Both the position numbers and the translations under genes were made by a program. The notes beneath the pieces are model-generated. The model had not been told where the DNA came from. It saw only the letters and a program-made list of their open reading frames with translations, and searched no databases. From positions 169,347 to 233,346 of the forward strand of contig CAIVDV010000013.1 of assembly GCA_903904755.1 (NCBI GenBank): a stretch of 64,000 nt of DNA, read 5' to 3'. Below are positions 36,578 through 45,613 of this stretch, one piece after another (the first letter of the stretch is position 1; each line of letters opens with the position of its first letter). The DNA comes from an uncultured Acidobacteriaceae bacterium (lineage in GTDB: Bacteria > Acidobacteriota > Terriglobia > Terriglobales > Acidobacteriaceae).

Positions 36578-37468
36578 ATGGAATGGAAAAGCAGCCGTAT
36601 GGACGCCCTGCTGGAGCAGGCCCTCATTGAAGACAAGGCACCGGGCGACACCACCACCAACCTCACCATCGACCCCGAACTGCGCGCCACCGCCACCATC
36701 CTCGCCCGCCAGGACATGATCGTCTGCGGCCTCGGCTGCGTTCCCCGCATCTTCGACATCTTCTCCAAACTCGACATTCACCCCTCCTCCAACAACCGCT
36801 TTGAGATCATCAGCCACTCCGAAATCTTCGACGGCGTCCGCGTCCACGACGGTCAGGTTCTCGCCGTCATCCGCCACAACGCCCGCTCCCTCCTCAGTTG
36901 CGAGCGCGTCATCCTCAACCTCATGCAGCACCTCAGCGGCATCTCCACCCTCACCCGCAAATACGTTGACCGCATCCAGGGCACCAGCGCCCACGTCCTT
37001 GACACCCGCAAAACCGTCCCCGGCCTCCGCGCCCTTGAGAAATACGCCGTCCTCTGCGGCGGCGGCACCAACCACCGCCTCGACCTCGCCGACGGCATCC
37101 TCATCAAAAACAACCACATCTCCCTCGGCGGCGGCATCCCCCAGGTCCTCACCAAGGCCCTCGCAAACCGCTTCCCCGGCAAGCGAATCCAAATCGAAGT
37201 CCGCAGCCTCCTCGAACTCGAGCAGGCCATCGAGTACGGCGCTGAAGCCATCCTCCTCGACAACATGAGCCCATCCCTCGTCGCCGACTGCGTCGCCCGT
37301 GTCAAGCTGGAAAGGCGATGGATTCCCACCGAAGCCTCCGGCGGCATCGTCCTCGAAAACATCCGCGACTACGCCGAAACCGGCGTCGAATTCATCTCCG
37401 TCGGCGCGCTCACCCACTCCGCCACCGCCGCTGACATCAGCATGCGCATCACGGCTGAGGGCCGCTAA
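36578..37468 (+). CDS. nadC: nicotinate-nucleotide pyrophosphorylase (carboxylating)
   Basis: A 296-residue NadC, converting quinolinate and PRPP to nicotinate mononucleotide for NAD synthesis. The active-site sequence HVLDTRKTVPGLRALEKYAVLCGGGTNHRLDL and DGILIKNNHISL are conserved, as are EVRSLLELEQAIEYGAEAILLDNMSP and ASGGIVLENIRDYAETGVEFISVG. It follows valS by 12 bases and precedes birA by four, so co-transcription is likely. Confidence 0.95.
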   Translation: MEWKSSRMDALLEQALIEDKAPGDTTTNLTIDPELRATATILARQDMIVCGLGCVPRIFDIFSKLDIHPSSNNRFEIISHSEIFDGVRVHDGQVLAVIRHNARSLLSCERVILNLMQHLSGISTLTRKYVDRIQGTSAHVLDTRKTVPGLRALEKYAVLCGGGTNHRLDLADGILIKNNHISLGGGIPQVLTKALANRFPGKRIQIEVRSLLELEQAIEYGAEAILLDNMSPSLVADCVARVKLERRWIPTEASGGIVLENIRDYAETGVEFISVGALTHSATAADISMRITAEGR

Positions 37469-37472
37469 CCCC

Positions 37473-38264
37473 ATGGACCGCGCCGCTCTGGAAAAAGCTC
37501 TGGGCGGCACTGTCTTTGCCGGGCGTCTCCACCACTTCACCACCATCGGCTCCACCAACACCCGCGCCCTCGAGCAGGCCCGCCTCGGCGCTCCCCACGG
37601 CAGCTACTACCTCGCCGATGAGCAAACCGCCGGCCGCGGACGCAGCAATCACCCCTGGCACTCTGCCTCCGGTGACGGCCTCTACCTCAGCGCACTCCTC
37701 CGCCTGCCACTCTCCGCCCAGCAGCTCGTCTGGATGCCCCTCCTCGCCGGCCTCGTCGCCCACAACGCCATCGCCGCCGTCACCAGCCTCCATCCCGACA
37801 TCCGCTGGCCCAACGACCTCCTCATCCGCGACCGCAAAACCGGCGGCATCCTCGTCGAAGCCCTCGCCGAGCAGGATGGCCTCCGCCCCGTCGTCATGGG
37901 CGTCGGCATCAACCTCCACCAAACCAGCTTCCCCCCCGGCCTCGCCACCCCCGCCACCTCGCTCGACCGCGAAACCGGCACCCGCATCAGCCGCCAGCAA
38001 CTCCTCGTAGCTCTCCTGCAGTCGCTCCATCGCGAACTCCTCCCCCTCGCCTCCGAGTCCGCTCGCTCCGCCGCGCTCGCTGCAATCCCCGCCCGCATCG
38101 CCGCCTGCTCCTCCTGGATTCAGGGCCGCCAGGTCGCCGTCCACGGCCCTCACGCCTGCACCGGAACCACCCTCGGCCTCGACGAACGCGGCTACCTCCG
38201 CGTCCAAACCGCAGACGGCCCCGTCACCATCACCACCGGCGGCCTCCGCACCCTGGAAAACTGA
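37473..38264 (+). CDS. birA: biotin-[acetyl-CoA-carboxylase] ligase, monofunctional
   Basis: A 263-residue biotin protein ligase that attaches biotin to carrier proteins such as AccB. The catalytic loop is TAGRGRSNHPWHSASGDGLYLSALLR, followed by IRWPNDLLIRDRKTGGILVE and VMGVGINLHQ. It lacks the N-terminal winged helix of E. coli BirA, so it should not be a transcriptional repressor. A short C-terminal SH3-like domain is present (GRQVAVHGP ... LGLDERGYLRVQTADG). ATG 37473 is chosen; the longer ORF overlaps nadC with no site. Confidence 0.93.
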   Translation: MDRAALEKALGGTVFAGRLHHFTTIGSTNTRALEQARLGAPHGSYYLADEQTAGRGRSNHPWHSASGDGLYLSALLRLPLSAQQLVWMPLLAGLVAHNAIAAVTSLHPDIRWPNDLLIRDRKTGGILVEALAEQDGLRPVVMGVGINLHQTSFPPGLATPATSLDRETGTRISRQQLLVALLQSLHRELLPLASESARSAALAAIPARIAACSSWIQGRQVAVHGPHACTGTTLGLDERGYLRVQTADGPVTITTGGLRTLEN

Positions 38265-38289
38265 CACCCCCACCCGAAGAGGATTCCCT

Positions 38290-39162
38290 ATGCTTCTCGC
38301 GCTCGATGTCGGCAACACCAATACGGTCCTGGGACTCTACAAAATCTCCGACCCCGCCGCCGATGGCAAATCCCCCTCCGCCGGCCTCGGCGCAGAAGGC
38401 CTCGTCGCCCACTGGCGCGTCTCCACCCACCGCACCCAAACCGCCGACGAATACGGCGTCTTCTTCGTCAATCTCTTCAACCTCAACGGCATCTCCACCT
38501 CCGCCGTTACCCACATCATCATCTCCTCCGTCGTCCCCCAGGTCGACTCCACCCTCAAATCCGTCTGCGAAACCTACTTCAAGGTCCAGCCCATCTTCGT
38601 CGAACCCGGCATCCGCACCGGCATGCCCGTCCTCGTCGATAACCCCGCCGAACTCGGCGCAGACCGCCTCGTCAACGCCATCGCCGCCTTCGAAAAATAC
38701 GGCGGCCCCGCCATCGTCGTCGACTTCGGCACCGCCACCACCTTCGACCTCGTCTCCGCCAAAGGCGAATACCTCGGCGGCATCATCTCCCCCGGCCTCG
38801 GCATCAGTGCCGACGCCCTCTTCTCCAAAGCCGCCCGCCTCGGCCGCGTCGATATCCGCCGCCCCGCCCGCGTCATCGGCACCAACACCGTCTCCCACAT
38901 CCAGAGCGGCCTCTACTACGGCTACATCGGCCTCACCGACGGCATCCTCGACCGCATCCTCGCCGAGTACCTCGCCGACAACGGCCCCAGCGCCCCCACC
39001 CCCAAAATCATCGCCACCGGCGGCCTCGCCTCCCTCATCGCCCCGGACTCAAAGCACATCGACCTCCAGGACGACATGCTCACCCTCGACGGCCTCCGCC
39101 TCGTCTTCGAACGCAACCGCCCCGACGCCGTCCGCCCCCGTCCCCGCGCCAAAATCCGCTGA
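38290..39162 (+). CDS. coaX: type III pantothenate kinase
   Basis: A 290-residue ASKHA-fold kinase phosphorylating pantothenate in coenzyme A synthesis. Signatures are LLALDVGNTNTVLGLY (phosphate loop), NPAELGADRLVNAIAA, VVDFGTATTFDLVSAKGEYLGGIISPG and IATGGLASLIAP. It is slightly longer than many type III enzymes because of an insertion after residue 20 (DPAADGKSPSAGLGAEG). It follows birA by 25 bases. Confidence 0.95.
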   Translation: MLLALDVGNTNTVLGLYKISDPAADGKSPSAGLGAEGLVAHWRVSTHRTQTADEYGVFFVNLFNLNGISTSAVTHIIISSVVPQVDSTLKSVCETYFKVQPIFVEPGIRTGMPVLVDNPAELGADRLVNAIAAFEKYGGPAIVVDFGTATTFDLVSAKGEYLGGIISPGLGISADALFSKAARLGRVDIRRPARVIGTNTVSHIQSGLYYGYIGLTDGILDRILAEYLADNGPSAPTPKIIATGGLASLIAPDSKHIDLQDDMLTLDGLRLVFERNRPDAVRPRPRAKIR

Positions 39163-39179
39163 GCCCTTTTCGAGATTCC

Positions 39180-39881
39180 GTGCAGAACTACTTCAACTAC
39201 TTCACCGAAATCGAAGAGCACTTCCAGCGCCGCCGCGGCTCCCTGCTCATGCTCTCCACCCTCGACTGGGCCCTCATCGAAACCTGGCGCGACGCCGGCA
39301 TCCCCCTCGAAGTCGTCCTCCGCGGCATCGACTCCGCCTTCGACAAATATGAGGCTCGCGCCCAGCGCGCCCGCCAGCGCCGCGTCAACGGCCTCGCCTG
39401 GTGCGCCCAGGCCGTCATCGAAGCCGCCGAAGAACAGCGCGAAGCCGCCATCGGCACCGCCCCCGCCGCCGCCAAAACCGACTCCGCCCAATCCGGCTTC
39501 GAAGCCGCCCGCATCGCCGCCCACCTCCGCGAAGCCGCCACAGCCCTCGCCGTCTCCACCCTCGCGCCCCAGGCCTGCGCCGCCCTCGCCGCCCGTCTTG
39601 AAGAACTCGCTGCCTCCGTCCTCGCCACCCCGCCCAACCTTGAAGACCTCGAGCGCAACCTCACCGTCCTCGAAGAAAAACTCTTCGCCTCCCTCACCAC
39701 CGAGGCCCCCGAAGAACTCCTCCTCCGCTTCAAAACCGAGGCCGCCCGCGAGCTCGCCGCCTACCGCTCCCGCATGGGCGCAGTCCAACTCCGCCAAATC
39801 GAGCAGCAGTTCGTCCACAAGCGCCTCCTCGAGCACGGCCAGCTCCCCCGCCTCAGCCTCTTCTACATGAGGCAGCAATGA
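39180..39881 (+). CDS. conserved-looking protein of unknown function
   Basis: A 233-residue cytoplasmic protein starting at GTG 39180 with NYFNYFTEIEEHFQRRRGSLLMLSTLDWALIETWRDAGIPLEVVLRGIDSAFDKYE. The middle is Ala/Glu-rich and helical, consistent with a coiled coil, and the C-terminus is charged (YRSRMGAVQLRQIEQQFVHKRLLEHGQLPR). It has no membrane span or catalytic motif that I recognise. Its position is tight: 17 bases after coaX and overlapping the methyltransferase start by four bases, so it probably works with translation or cofactor genes. Confidence 0.75.
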   Translation: MQNYFNYFTEIEEHFQRRRGSLLMLSTLDWALIETWRDAGIPLEVVLRGIDSAFDKYEARAQRARQRRVNGLAWCAQAVIEAAEEQREAAIGTAPAAAKTDSAQSGFEAARIAAHLREAATALAVSTLAPQACAALAARLEELAASVLATPPNLEDLERNLTVLEEKLFASLTTEAPEELLLRFKTEAARELAAYRSRMGAVQLRQIEQQFVHKRLLEHGQLPRLSLFYMRQQ

Positions 39882-41170
39882 CCCTCGCTCCCACCCAGCC
39901 GCCCCTCACCCTCACCCTCGAAAAGCCCGTCTACGGCGGCGACTGCCTCGCCCGCCTCGACGGCAAAACCGTCTTCGTCCCCCTCACCCTCCCCGGCGAA
40001 ACCGTCTCCGCCCACATCACCGAGCAAAAGCGCAACTTCGCCCGCGCCGAGGCCGACTCCATCCTCACCCCCTCCCCCCATCGCACCGCCCCCCCCTGCC
40101 CTCACTTCGGCACCTGCGGCGGCTGCCACCTCCAGCACGCCGACTACCCCACCCAGCTCGCCCTCAAGCGCCAGGTCCTCGCAGAAACCCTCACCCGCGC
40201 CGGCGTCACCCTCCCCGACCCCATCACCATCCTCTCCGCCGAACCCTGGGCCTACCGCAACCGCATCCGGCTCGCCGTCACCCCCTCCGGCAACCTCGGC
40301 TATCGCTCCCGCCGCTCCCACGACATCACCCCCATCTCCCAGTGCCCCATCGCCGCCCCCATCCTTTGGGAAACCGCGCAGCTCCTCGCCCCCCATCTCC
40401 CCTCCGCACCCGTCCCCATTGCGGAAGTCGAGCTCTTCACCAACGGCACGCAGGTCCTCGTCACCCTCTTCACCTCCGCCGAAGCAGCAGACACCCAGCC
40501 CTGGCTCCACCACCTCCTCCCCACCCTCCCCGCCGTCACCAGCCTCCGCCTCCAGCAGGACGACGCTCACCTCCACCCCCGCATCCTCGCCCACTCCGGC
40601 GACCCCGCCTTCCTCTACACCGCCGCCGGCTTCCCCTACCGCGTCGAACACGGCTCCTTCTTCCAGGTCAACCGCTTCCTCCTCGACACCTTCGTCGCCC
40701 ACGTCCTCAACTCCATCCCTGCCGCCAGCCCCACCAACCTCGCCTGGGACCTCTACGCCGGCGTCGGCCTCTTCGCCCGCCCCCTCACCCAGCGCTTCGC
40801 CCGCGTCCTCGCCGTCGAGCCCGCCCCCACCTCCTTCGCCGCCCTCCGCGAGAACCTCGCCAACACCACCGGCACCGCCATCGGCTCCACCACCCTCGAC
40901 TTCCTCCGCCGCAACCGCCAGGAGCGTGAACCCCGCCCCGACTTCCTCGTCCTTGACCCGCCCCGCGCCGGCCTCGGCGACGAAGTCTGCACCCTCCTCG
41001 CCGCCATCCACACCCCCGTCATGGCCTACGTCTCCTGCGACCCCGCCACCCTCGCCCGCGATCTCGCCCTCCTCGCCCGCGAGCGCTTCCAACTCGCCTC
41101 CATCACCCTCGCCGACCTCTTTCCCAACACCTACCACCTCGAAACCATCGCCATCCTCGCCCGCCGCTAA
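39878..41170 (+). CDS. 23S rRNA (uracil-5-)-methyltransferase, RumA/RlmD family
   Basis: A 430-residue RumA/TrmA-family m5U methyltransferase. An N-terminal TRAM domain (LTLEKPVYGGDCLARLDGKTVFVPLTLPGE) leads to a 4Fe-4S site (PCPHFGTCGGCHLQHADY) and the SAM domain (NLAWDLYAGVGLFARPL, DFLVLDPPRAG, VMAYVSCDPATLARDL with the catalytic Cys). The C-terminus ends LFPNTYHLETIAIL. It could be RlmD or RlmCD-like; the target uridine cannot be told from sequence. The start overlaps the preceding gene's stop (ATGA). Confidence 0.9.
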   Translation: MTLAPTQPPLTLTLEKPVYGGDCLARLDGKTVFVPLTLPGETVSAHITEQKRNFARAEADSILTPSPHRTAPPCPHFGTCGGCHLQHADYPTQLALKRQVLAETLTRAGVTLPDPITILSAEPWAYRNRIRLAVTPSGNLGYRSRRSHDITPISQCPIAAPILWETAQLLAPHLPSAPVPIAEVELFTNGTQVLVTLFTSAEAADTQPWLHHLLPTLPAVTSLRLQQDDAHLHPRILAHSGDPAFLYTAAGFPYRVEHGSFFQVNRFLLDTFVAHVLNSIPAASPTNLAWDLYAGVGLFARPLTQRFARVLAVEPAPTSFAALRENLANTTGTAIGSTTLDFLRRNRQEREPRPDFLVLDPPRAGLGDEVCTLLAAIHTPVMAYVSCDPATLARDLALLARERFQLASITLADLFPNTYHLETIAILARR

Positions 41171-41187
41171 TCTGCAAGTTCATCCGT

Positions 41188-41281
41188 TGTGAAGGGTACG
41201 GGCTTTAGCTTGGAAGGGTACGGGCTTTAGCCCGTACATTTAAGTCATCTGGAATCAATCGGGCTTTAGCCCCTGAGGGAC
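41188..41281. repeat. three copies of the GGGCTTTAGCCC-type module
   Basis: Two near-identical GAAGGGTACGGGCTTTAGC starts lie in tandem, the second completed by CCCGTAC, then AATCAATCGGGCTTTAGCCCCTGAGGGA. The same module closes the MITE-like elements and stands at 55690. It fills most of the gap between the methyltransferase and comEC. Confidence 0.7.
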
Positions 41282-41372
41282 CATCCACCTTCATCCCGCC
41301 TCCCCATAGCCCCAAAATAGAATTCCTGCTACCCTTCTTCCAGCTTTCCACTCTCATTGCCCGGCCACGCGT

Positions 41373-44120
41373 ATGCCCCCTCGCGCCTCCATCAGCCACG
41401 GCATCACTCTCGTCCCGCTCTTCTACGCGGCCCTCCTTGTCATCGCCGGCATCACAGTCGGCCACGCCCTCTACCTCCGCCCCTCCTGGCTCCTCGCCGG
41501 CCTCCTCCCCCTCGCCGCCGTCGCCATCTACACCGCCCGCACCACCCCCCGCCTCGCCTGGCTCCCCGTCGCCGCCGTCTGGCTCACCCTCGGCGCCTGG
41601 GCCGTCCAAACCGAACCCCAGCCCGCCGTCTCACCCCTCGCCCCCTTCATCCAGGACAACCTCCTCCGCACCGTCCAGGGCCGCATCGTCGCTGCCGGCC
41701 CCCGCCACCCCACCCAGCCGGAAGAAGACCCCGACGCACCCGACACCGAACCCTCCGCCGCCACCCAGCGTGTCGATCTCGACATCTCCGCCGTCGAAAC
41801 CCTTTCTGACACCCGCGACCAGCTCACCCCCCTCCCCCCCTCCCCCGGCACCCCCACCCACCTCCGCCTCACCATCCACTGGCCCGCCGCCGGCTCCCTC
41901 ACCTGCGGCCAGCAGGTCCAGGCCATCGTCCAGCTCACCCCGCCAGAAACCTTCCGCGATCCCGGCGTCTGGGACCAGGCCACCTTCCTCGAATCCCAGG
42001 GCATCGCCGCTACCGCCGCCGTCCACGCCGGTCCCCGCCTCACCCTCACCCCCGGCCCCGTCCCCCTTACCGCCGCCTGCCTCCTCAACCGCTGGCAGCA
42101 GCGCGCCGTCTCCCGGCTCGAATCCCTCCCAGCCCTCACCCGCCACCTACCCGCCGCCTTCCGCATCACCCCCGACGACGCGGCCATGCTCGCCGCCCTC
42201 ATCGCCGGCGACCGCGGCTTCCTCACCTCCGGCCTCCGCTCCGGCTTTGAGCGCACCGGCTCCTTCCACCTCATCGTCGTCTCCGGCCTCCACCTCGCCG
42301 TCCTCGCCGGCTGCGTCTTCGCCCTCGCCCGCCGCCTGCGCCTCGGCCGCCTTCCCGCCACCCTCGCCACTCTCGCCATCGCCCTCGCCTACGCCCTCTT
42401 CACCGGCTGGGCCATCCCCGCCCAGCGCTCCTTCTGGATGATTGCCCTCTACCTCACAGGCCGCCTCCTCTATCGCGACCGCAACCCCCTCAATGTCATC
42501 GGCTTCGCCACCCTTTGCATCCTCGCCGTCAGCCCCGCCGCCCTCTTCACCGCCAGCCTCCAAATGACCCTCCTCTCCGTCGCCGCCATCGCCGGCATCG
42601 CCCTCCCTATCCTCGACGCCACCACCCGCCCCCTCCGCGAGGCCACCCGCGACCTCGACGCCATCCCCCTCGACATCCTCCTCCCCCCCCGCATCGCCCA
42701 CTTCCGCGTCATCCTCCGCCTCCTCTCTATCCACGCCGAGCCCGCCCTCAACCGCTGGCTCGCCTGGCACGTCCTCCCCCGCCTCCTCGCCGCCACCCTC
42801 CGCCTCGGCGAAATCATCTTCCTCTCCATCGTCGTCGAGCTCGCCCTCGCCCTCCCCATGGCCCAAAACTTCCACCGCATCACCCTCTACGCCCTCCCCG
42901 TCAACATGGTCCTCGTTCCCGTCCTCGCTCTCCTCGTCCCCCTCGCCATGCTTCTCCTCCTCGCCGTCTCCATCTGGCCCGCTGCCGCCATCCTCCCCGC
43001 AGCAGCCACCGCCCTCGTCCTCCACCTCAGCACCGCCGCCATCCGCTGGCTCGGCTCCCGCTGGCTCGCAGACTTCCGCATCCCCGCCCCATCTCCCCTC
43101 CAAACCCTCGCCGCCTTCGCCCTCTTCGCCCTCGCCCTCGTCCTCGCCCGCAACACCTCCCTCCCACCCCGCCTCCAGCGCCGCCTCGCCTTCGCCGCCG
43201 TCGCCGCCATGGCCCTCGTCAGCCTCTTCCCGCGCCCCATCCAGCACCCCGCCGGCGCCCTCCTCTTCCAGGTCATCGACGTCGGCCAGGGCGACTCCCT
43301 CCTCCTCATCACCCCCGAAGGCAAAACTCTCCTAATCGACGCCGGCGGCCAACCCAACTTCTACGACCATTCCGCTTCCCCAACCACCTCAAACTTCGAC
43401 ATCGGCGACCAGGTCGTCTCCAACGTCCTCTGGGCCCGCGGCATTCGCACCCTCGACGCCGTCGCCCTCTCCCACGCCCACCAGGACCACATGGGCGGCC
43501 TCCCCGCCATCCTCCGCAACTTCCACCCCCGCCAGCTCTGGGTCGGCAACAATCCCCCCATCCCCGCCTACCGCGCCCTTCTCGCCCAGGCCCAATCCCA
43601 GGGCACCGCCATCCAGCACCTCACCGCCGGGCAATCCCTCACTCTCGGCGCAGTCTCCTTCCGCGTCCTCGCCCCCCTGCCCGCCTACCAGCCCGGCCCC
43701 CAGCCCATCAACAACGACTCCCTAATCCTCCAGGCCACCTACGGCGTCACCTCCCTCCTCCTGCCCGGAGACGCCGAAGCCCCCGAAGAGGCATCCATCC
43801 TCCCCGAGGGCTCCCTCGCCAGCACCGTTCTCAAAGTCGGCCACCACGGCAGCATCACCAGCACCGGCCCCGCCCTGCTCGCCGCCGTCCACCCCGCCTT
43901 CGCCCTCATCTCCTGCGGACGCCACAACCACTTCGGCCATCCCCGCCCGGAAACCCTCGCAGCCCTCCAGGCCGCCCACGTCTTCACCCTCCGCACAGAC
44001 ACCGCCGGCACCGCCTGCCTCACCCTCGACGGCCACTCCGTCTCCCTCGCCCCCCTCTGCGGCACACCCCTCCCCCGCCCTTACCCCATTCTCGCGCCCA
44101 CCTCGAACCCCGCGCCGTAG
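41373..44120 (+). CDS. comEC: ComEC/Rec2-family DNA internalisation protein
   Basis: A 915-residue competence protein forming the inner-membrane channel for single-stranded DNA. An N-terminal DUF4131 domain with three membrane segments is followed by the ComEC 'competence' helices (IVVSGLHLAVLAGCVFALAR ... FTGWAIPAQRSFWMIALYLTGRLL). The C-terminal metallo-beta-lactamase-like domain carries VIDVGQGDSLLLITPEGKTLLIDAGG, SHAHQDHMGGLP and KVGHHGSITSTG. The last few codons and the stop codon (TSNPAP, TAG) belong to a dispersed palindromic repeat that starts inside the gene (44109..44200). No other competence gene is near. Confidence 0.93.
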   Translation: MPPRASISHGITLVPLFYAALLVIAGITVGHALYLRPSWLLAGLLPLAAVAIYTARTTPRLAWLPVAAVWLTLGAWAVQTEPQPAVSPLAPFIQDNLLRTVQGRIVAAGPRHPTQPEEDPDAPDTEPSAATQRVDLDISAVETLSDTRDQLTPLPPSPGTPTHLRLTIHWPAAGSLTCGQQVQAIVQLTPPETFRDPGVWDQATFLESQGIAATAAVHAGPRLTLTPGPVPLTAACLLNRWQQRAVSRLESLPALTRHLPAAFRITPDDAAMLAALIAGDRGFLTSGLRSGFERTGSFHLIVVSGLHLAVLAGCVFALARRLRLGRLPATLATLAIALAYALFTGWAIPAQRSFWMIALYLTGRLLYRDRNPLNVIGFATLCILAVSPAALFTASLQMTLLSVAAIAGIALPILDATTRPLREATRDLDAIPLDILLPPRIAHFRVILRLLSIHAEPALNRWLAWHVLPRLLAATLRLGEIIFLSIVVELALALPMAQNFHRITLYALPVNMVLVPVLALLVPLAMLLLLAVSIWPAAAILPAAATALVLHLSTAAIRWLGSRWLADFRIPAPSPLQTLAAFALFALALVLARNTSLPPRLQRRLAFAAVAAMALVSLFPRPIQHPAGALLFQVIDVGQGDSLLLITPEGKTLLIDAGGQPNFYDHSASPTTSNFDIGDQVVSNVLWARGIRTLDAVALSHAHQDHMGGLPAILRNFHPRQLWVGNNPPIPAYRALLAQAQSQGTAIQHLTAGQSLTLGAVSFRVLAPLPAYQPGPQPINNDSLILQATYGVTSLLLPGDAEAPEEASILPEGSLASTVLKVGHHGSITSTGPALLAAVHPAFALISCGRHNHFGHPRPETLAALQAAHVFTLRTDTAGTACLTLDGHSVSLAPLCGTPLPRPYPILAPTSNPAP

Positions 44121-44200
44121 GCGCAGCGTATCTTAGCCCAGCGATTCATCGCTGGGAATGCGCAACCCAAATCCCCGGAGTCCCGTAGGGACGGCGCCCC
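44109..44200. repeat. palindromic composite overlapping the comEC stop codon
   Basis: A CCGCGCCGTAGGCGC segment, the hairpin CCCAGCGATTCATCGCTGGG and a GTCCCGTAGGGAC hairpin occur in order. The same three, with only a few changes, occur at 62081..62172 in non-coding sequence. The similarity runs through the comEC TAG at 44118..44120, so the stop is part of the repeat. Confidence 0.7.
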
Positions 44201-44285
44201 TACCCCCACCAAAATCCCCTCATCTCATCTTCTGAGCGCAGCGAAGAATCTGCTTCTGTCTTTCCCCAAATGAAAAGGACGAGCT

Positions 44286-44564
44286 TCACACGCTGCTGAC
44301 AAACTCTACTGGAGTGATGTTTTGTGAAAGGGCACGACTTCAGTCTTCGGGGGCTTTGTGAAAGGGCACGACTTCAGTCGTGCCGCAGATGCGCGATAAG
44401 AGAGAGCGGGCTTCAGCCCCTGCAAACCGCCGGCGACCGAAAGAATCTCATCCAACGCTTCCGCAATGTTTTGTAACAGGCCACGACTTCAATCTTGGGG
44501 GCTTTGTGAAAGGGCACGACTTCAGTCGTGCCGCAAATGCTCGATACAAAGGGGCGGGCTTCAC
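44286..44564. repeat. two 78-bp blocks of CACGACTTCAGTCGTG-type hairpins
   Basis: A block starting TTTTGTGAAAGGGCACGACT at 44329 and a diverged copy starting TTTTGTAACAGGCCACGACT at 44469 each contain a defective and then a complete GGCACGACTTCAGTCGTGCC hairpin separated by GGGGGCTTTGTGAAA. Each is followed by a GGGCTTCA module. A weak left end of the MITE type (CGCTGCTGACAAAC) stands at 44290. The gap 44201-44285 has nothing I can name. Confidence 0.65.
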
Positions 44565-44565
44565 A

Positions 44566-44699
44566 TGCTGCTGAAAAACTCTTTTTTTGGTAGGCCGGGG
44601 TTTTAACCACGGCATAAAGCCAATGGAATCAACGTGGCTTTAGCCCATGAGGTATGATTTTCGCGGCTTTTTCCCGCACATCACCCTCTTTCAGCAGCC
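44566..44699. repeat. MITE-like element, second copy of the 65..202 type
   Basis: The element begins TGCTGCTGAAAAA and ends TTTCAGCAGCC. Its interior (GGTAGGCCGGGGTTTTA, GGCATAA-GCCAATGGAATCAACG, a CTTTAGCCC module, then TTTTCGCGGCTTT) follows the order of 65..202 almost base for base, with about one difference in seven. This conservation across 44 kb argues for copying rather than chance. Confidence 0.75.
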
Positions 44700-44739
44700 G
44701 ATTCAGCCCATCAGGAAACCACCCAGGCTTCCCCGCCGC

Positions 44740-45510
44740 CTACTTCGCCTCGTTCGACACCAGCCGAAAAGTAATCGTCCCCCAGAACAACCGCGCCCGC
44801 ATCTGTACCGGCAAATGCCGCTCGTCATCCGTGTACCAAATCCAGATATTCCCCCGGTTCTTCACCACACCCGCATCCGCCGTCGGCTGCACCCGCACCG
44901 TCTGGAACGTCCCCGCCTGCGTCTTCAGCTCTTCCTTGCCCTCCACCTTCATCGTCACCAGCACGCTGCGCAACGGGTCCGCCACCGGCAACAAGAAGCT
45001 CTGCCCCACCACCATCGGCTGGCTCGCGGCATAGAACACCCCCGACAGCAAATCCGTCAGGCACGACGGAATCCCAGACTCCAGCCGCTTGGTCTGCCCG
45101 CTCACCATATTCTTCTCGTCCAGCACGCTCTTGCCCTGCTGGTAGTCCAGCTTCATCGTGGAGTTGATCTGCCGCCGTCCCTCCACCGTCTGCTTGTCAA
45201 ACTCTGCCGTGCAGCCCCGCTCCCGGTCAAACGACGCCTGGAAGTGGTCGCTCACATGGAACAGCATGTTGATTGCGCCCAGCGTCTCCGCCGTAGCCGT
45301 CACCTTCTCCTGCCCGCCCTGCTGCTCAAAGTGCACCACCGCCGTTCCCGCCGGAAACACCCGCCAGTCCACCGCATACGTCAGCGTCTGCTTCGCGGCA
45401 AAGCTGTACCCCGCCCGTGGAGCCGGCAGCGACTGCATCTGCTGCGCTCCCGCACTCGCGGCAACGGCAAACACCAAAGCAAACAAAGCAAAATGAAAGC
45501 GAAATCTCAG
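44740..45510 (-). CDS. secreted DUF3108 family protein
   Basis: A protein of about 256 residues with the DUF3108 pattern: AKQTLTYAVDWRVFPAGTAVVHFE, FHVSDHFQASFDRERGCTAEFDKQTVEGRR, DLLSGVFYAASQPMVVGQSFLLPVAD and NIWIWYTDDERHLPVQMRARLFWGTITFRLV. The family is periplasmic, often beside LPS genes, and uncharacterised. A signal peptide starts at RFRFHFALFALVFAVAASAGA. The best site is AAGGAG seven bases before a CTG codon at 45510; no ATG, GTG or TTG sits there. GTG 45555 and the track start at 45660 are alternatives. It is downstream of the LPS genes on the same strand. Confidence 0.75.
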   Translation of the reverse strand: MRFRFHFALFALVFAVAASAGAQQMQSLPAPRAGYSFAAKQTLTYAVDWRVFPAGTAVVHFEQQGGQEKVTATAETLGAINMLFHVSDHFQASFDRERGCTAEFDKQTVEGRRQINSTMKLDYQQGKSVLDEKNMVSGQTKRLESGIPSCLTDLLSGVFYAASQPMVVGQSFLLPVADPLRSVLVTMKVEGKEELKTQAGTFQTVRVQPTADAGVVKNRGNIWIWYTDDERHLPVQMRARLFWGTITFRLVSNEAK

Positions 45511-45613
45511 AACAAAGCTCCTTACCCCAGGTACTGCAAAAAAACCGCCAAACACTCCGGCGGAAAATGAAAATAATCCGGCCCCGGCAGCCCTGCACTC
45601 ACCCCGGCCAGGC

